A stretch of 64,000 nucleotides of DNA from Drosophila pseudoobscura. Taxonomy: Eukaryota; Arthropoda; Insecta; Diptera; Drosophilidae. Both the position numbers and the translations under genes were made by a program. The stretch is taken from NCBI RefSeq assembly GCF_009870125.1, contig NC_046683.1, positions 52,777,869-52,841,868 on the forward strand, in the 5' to 3' direction. The notes beneath the pieces are model-generated. The model saw only the letters and a program-made list of their open reading frames with translations. It did not search any database and was not told the DNA's origin. Below, piece by piece: positions 62,842 through 64,000 of the stretch (position 1 is its first letter; each line of letters starts with the position of its first letter).

Positions 62842-62880
62842 TCCGGCGGTGTGCGCTGCGGCTTTTATAGGAATTTCCCG
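62839..62880 (-). promoter_or_regulatory. Charybde TATA promoter with adjoining kappaB-type site
   Basis: On the minus strand GGGAAATTCC (62880-62871) directly abuts TATAAAAG (62870-62863), followed about 29 bp later by an initiator-like ACAGTA with predicted start A at 62841. GGGAAATTCC fits the GGGRNWYYCC consensus for Rel/Dorsal/Relish proteins. The TATA/Inr spacing is standard. Regulation by Rel factors is inference from the motif. Confidence 0.55.
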
Positions 62881-64000
62881 GCCCGGCAGTGCGGTCGGCG
62901 TCGCAGTCGCGTCGTGCCAGTGAGTGGCTTTTCCCTTGGCAGTGAACTCTCAGCGGGCTCTCTTGAGCATATTTCTCTCTCCAGCTGCGGCCAAACATAT
63001 GTTGCTATCAGCTGTTGTGGCTCATCTCGAGAGAGCGGCATGGCGTAATTACTCTTTGAGTGAGCAGAGAGTGCTCAAGAGAGTATTTAAGAGAGCACTC
63101 TTGAGTGCGCTCAAGAGAAAAAGTCGTGTGTTGCTCTTGAGTGTTTTTTGAATCCATGCGACAGTAACGGGTGGTTGTTCGAGTGGCGTTTCGGAGTGCA
63201 ATCTATTCCACTCAGTAACTGACAAAATTCTCCCTTTTCAAACCATATCTGGCGATCCAAATGGGTTTTTATGTTCGTTTTAAAAATATAAGTAATATTT
63301 TTCTGCATAAGCTAGAAAAAAATATCAAAATAGTATTTTTCAGAGACTTAATCCGCTCTTGTGTTTACCCAATATTTTTTGGGTATTTTTGGGTATTTTT
63401 GATATCGCAAACCTGGTCATACATTTGCACTTATCGGCCAAGCCATGATTGACAATGCCATTGTACCGCCTTCCGATCCAAATCAAACCTCCCCCCACCC
63501 CACCAACCGACAGACCGTCTCCAGGCCCATTGTGGGGTGTGGGGTGCGGGGTGTGGGGGGCGTGAGGCGAGATAGAAAACGGAAGAAAATGGATGAAAAT
63601 GCTTCTCCGACACAGGGCCTGTCACTGTTTTAACAATTCATCTTAATAGAAATAAAAAATGGCGCCGCTGGCGTTGGACAGTCCGGCCCGTCCGCCTCGC
63701 CTCGGCTCGCCTCCCCGCCTCCCCGCCACCAGACCACTCCACCCATTGCCTCCCATCGCCACTCCTCCCCTTTGTCCAGCTTTTGCTATTTGTCACTGGT
63801 TCGTTGTGTGTGGCAGTGGGCGCTCTGGCTCTGGTTCTGGCTCTGGCGCTGTTGCAGTGGATCAGCATCAGCCCCTCCGACAGAAGCTTTCTCTCCGTAT
63901 TTCCTTGTTGTCACGTTGTTGCTTTTGGGGGGCTTATACGTGGTAGTCGTCCGGTACATGGGGCTATACTGGGTGCCGCCAGAATACGAAAACCGAATGG
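62881..64000. other. Upstream of charybde, no gene recognised
   Basis: It contains five CTCAAGAG/CTCTTGAG words between 62960 and 63141 and a repeated TTTTTGGGTA block (63372-63400). The open frame at 63659-63946 is Pro/Arg-rich low complexity and not supported as a gene. Confidence 0.45.
62960..63141. promoter_or_regulatory. Cluster of CTCAAGAG/CTCTTGAG motifs
   Basis: Exact 8-bp words in either orientation occur at 62960, 63074, 63098, 63110 and 63134, that is 120-300 bp upstream of the predicted charybde start. Several are followed by TG, giving CTTGAGTG. The binding factor is not known to me. Confidence 0.4.

Noticed and set aside
63659..63946. 95-codon Pro/Arg-rich frame at the right end
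   Set aside because: Low-complexity CCGCC/CTCC repeats give long frames on both strands; no conserved motif.
1..64000. CRISPR arrays, bacterial operons, rRNA or tRNA genes
   Set aside because: The DNA is animal nuclear sequence; the spaced repeats seen are micro- and minisatellites, and I found no cloverleaf or rRNA signature by eye.

Overview
The window is nuclear DNA of a Drosophila-type fly. Evidence: short introns with GT/AG borders, TATA/Inr promoters (TCAGT), long CA/TG and CAG repeats, and three genes that sit together at cytological region 68C of D. melanogaster: Mob2, alpha-L-fucosidase (Fuca) and charybde, plus Sgs3-type salivary glue genes. The extra glue copies and a castor-family gene at this place do not match the D. 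melanogaster layout as I know it. An obscura-group or similar species is my guess, not something the sequence proves.

Layout. 1-2291: upstream DNA. 2292-36598 (+): Mob2, with three alternative coding first exons (2292, 15972, 32173), all ending in the same phase and joining shared exons at 32565, 35247 and 35413. One glue gene (30643-31342, minus) is nested antisense in its last large intron. 38400-43460: a broken glue gene (minus), then Fuca (+, 40121-41925), then an intact glue gene (minus, 42409-43083). 43547-43893: a decayed exon of an unrecognised gene. 45734-49330 (+): a five-exon castor-family zinc-finger gene. 49508-51725: an inverted copy of the glue/Fuca-promoter unit, carrying a third intact glue gene (+, 50790-51503) and an orphaned Fuca core promoter. 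51730-56358: AT-rich, probably including the charybde 3' UTR. 56359-61937 (minus): charybde coding exons, with a TATA promoter near 62841-62880.

Functions. Mob2 is a co-activator of the NDR kinase Tricornered. The glue genes make secreted mucin-like proteins that fix the pupa to its substrate. Fuca is a lysosomal or secreted glycosidase. Charybde is a REDD1-type inhibitor of TOR signalling. The castor-like gene should encode a DNA-binding protein. Apart from the glue family, they share only position.

The most notable part is 38.4-51.7 kb. There, a unit made of glue gene, shared upstream DNA and Fuca promoter exists in three states: coding region deleted; glue gene intact but Fuca promoter lost; and inverted with an intact glue gene and a mutated Fuca promoter. 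A castor-family gene and a dead exon lie between the arms. All splice models were built by hand from frame and splice-site agreement; no alignment or transcript data were available.
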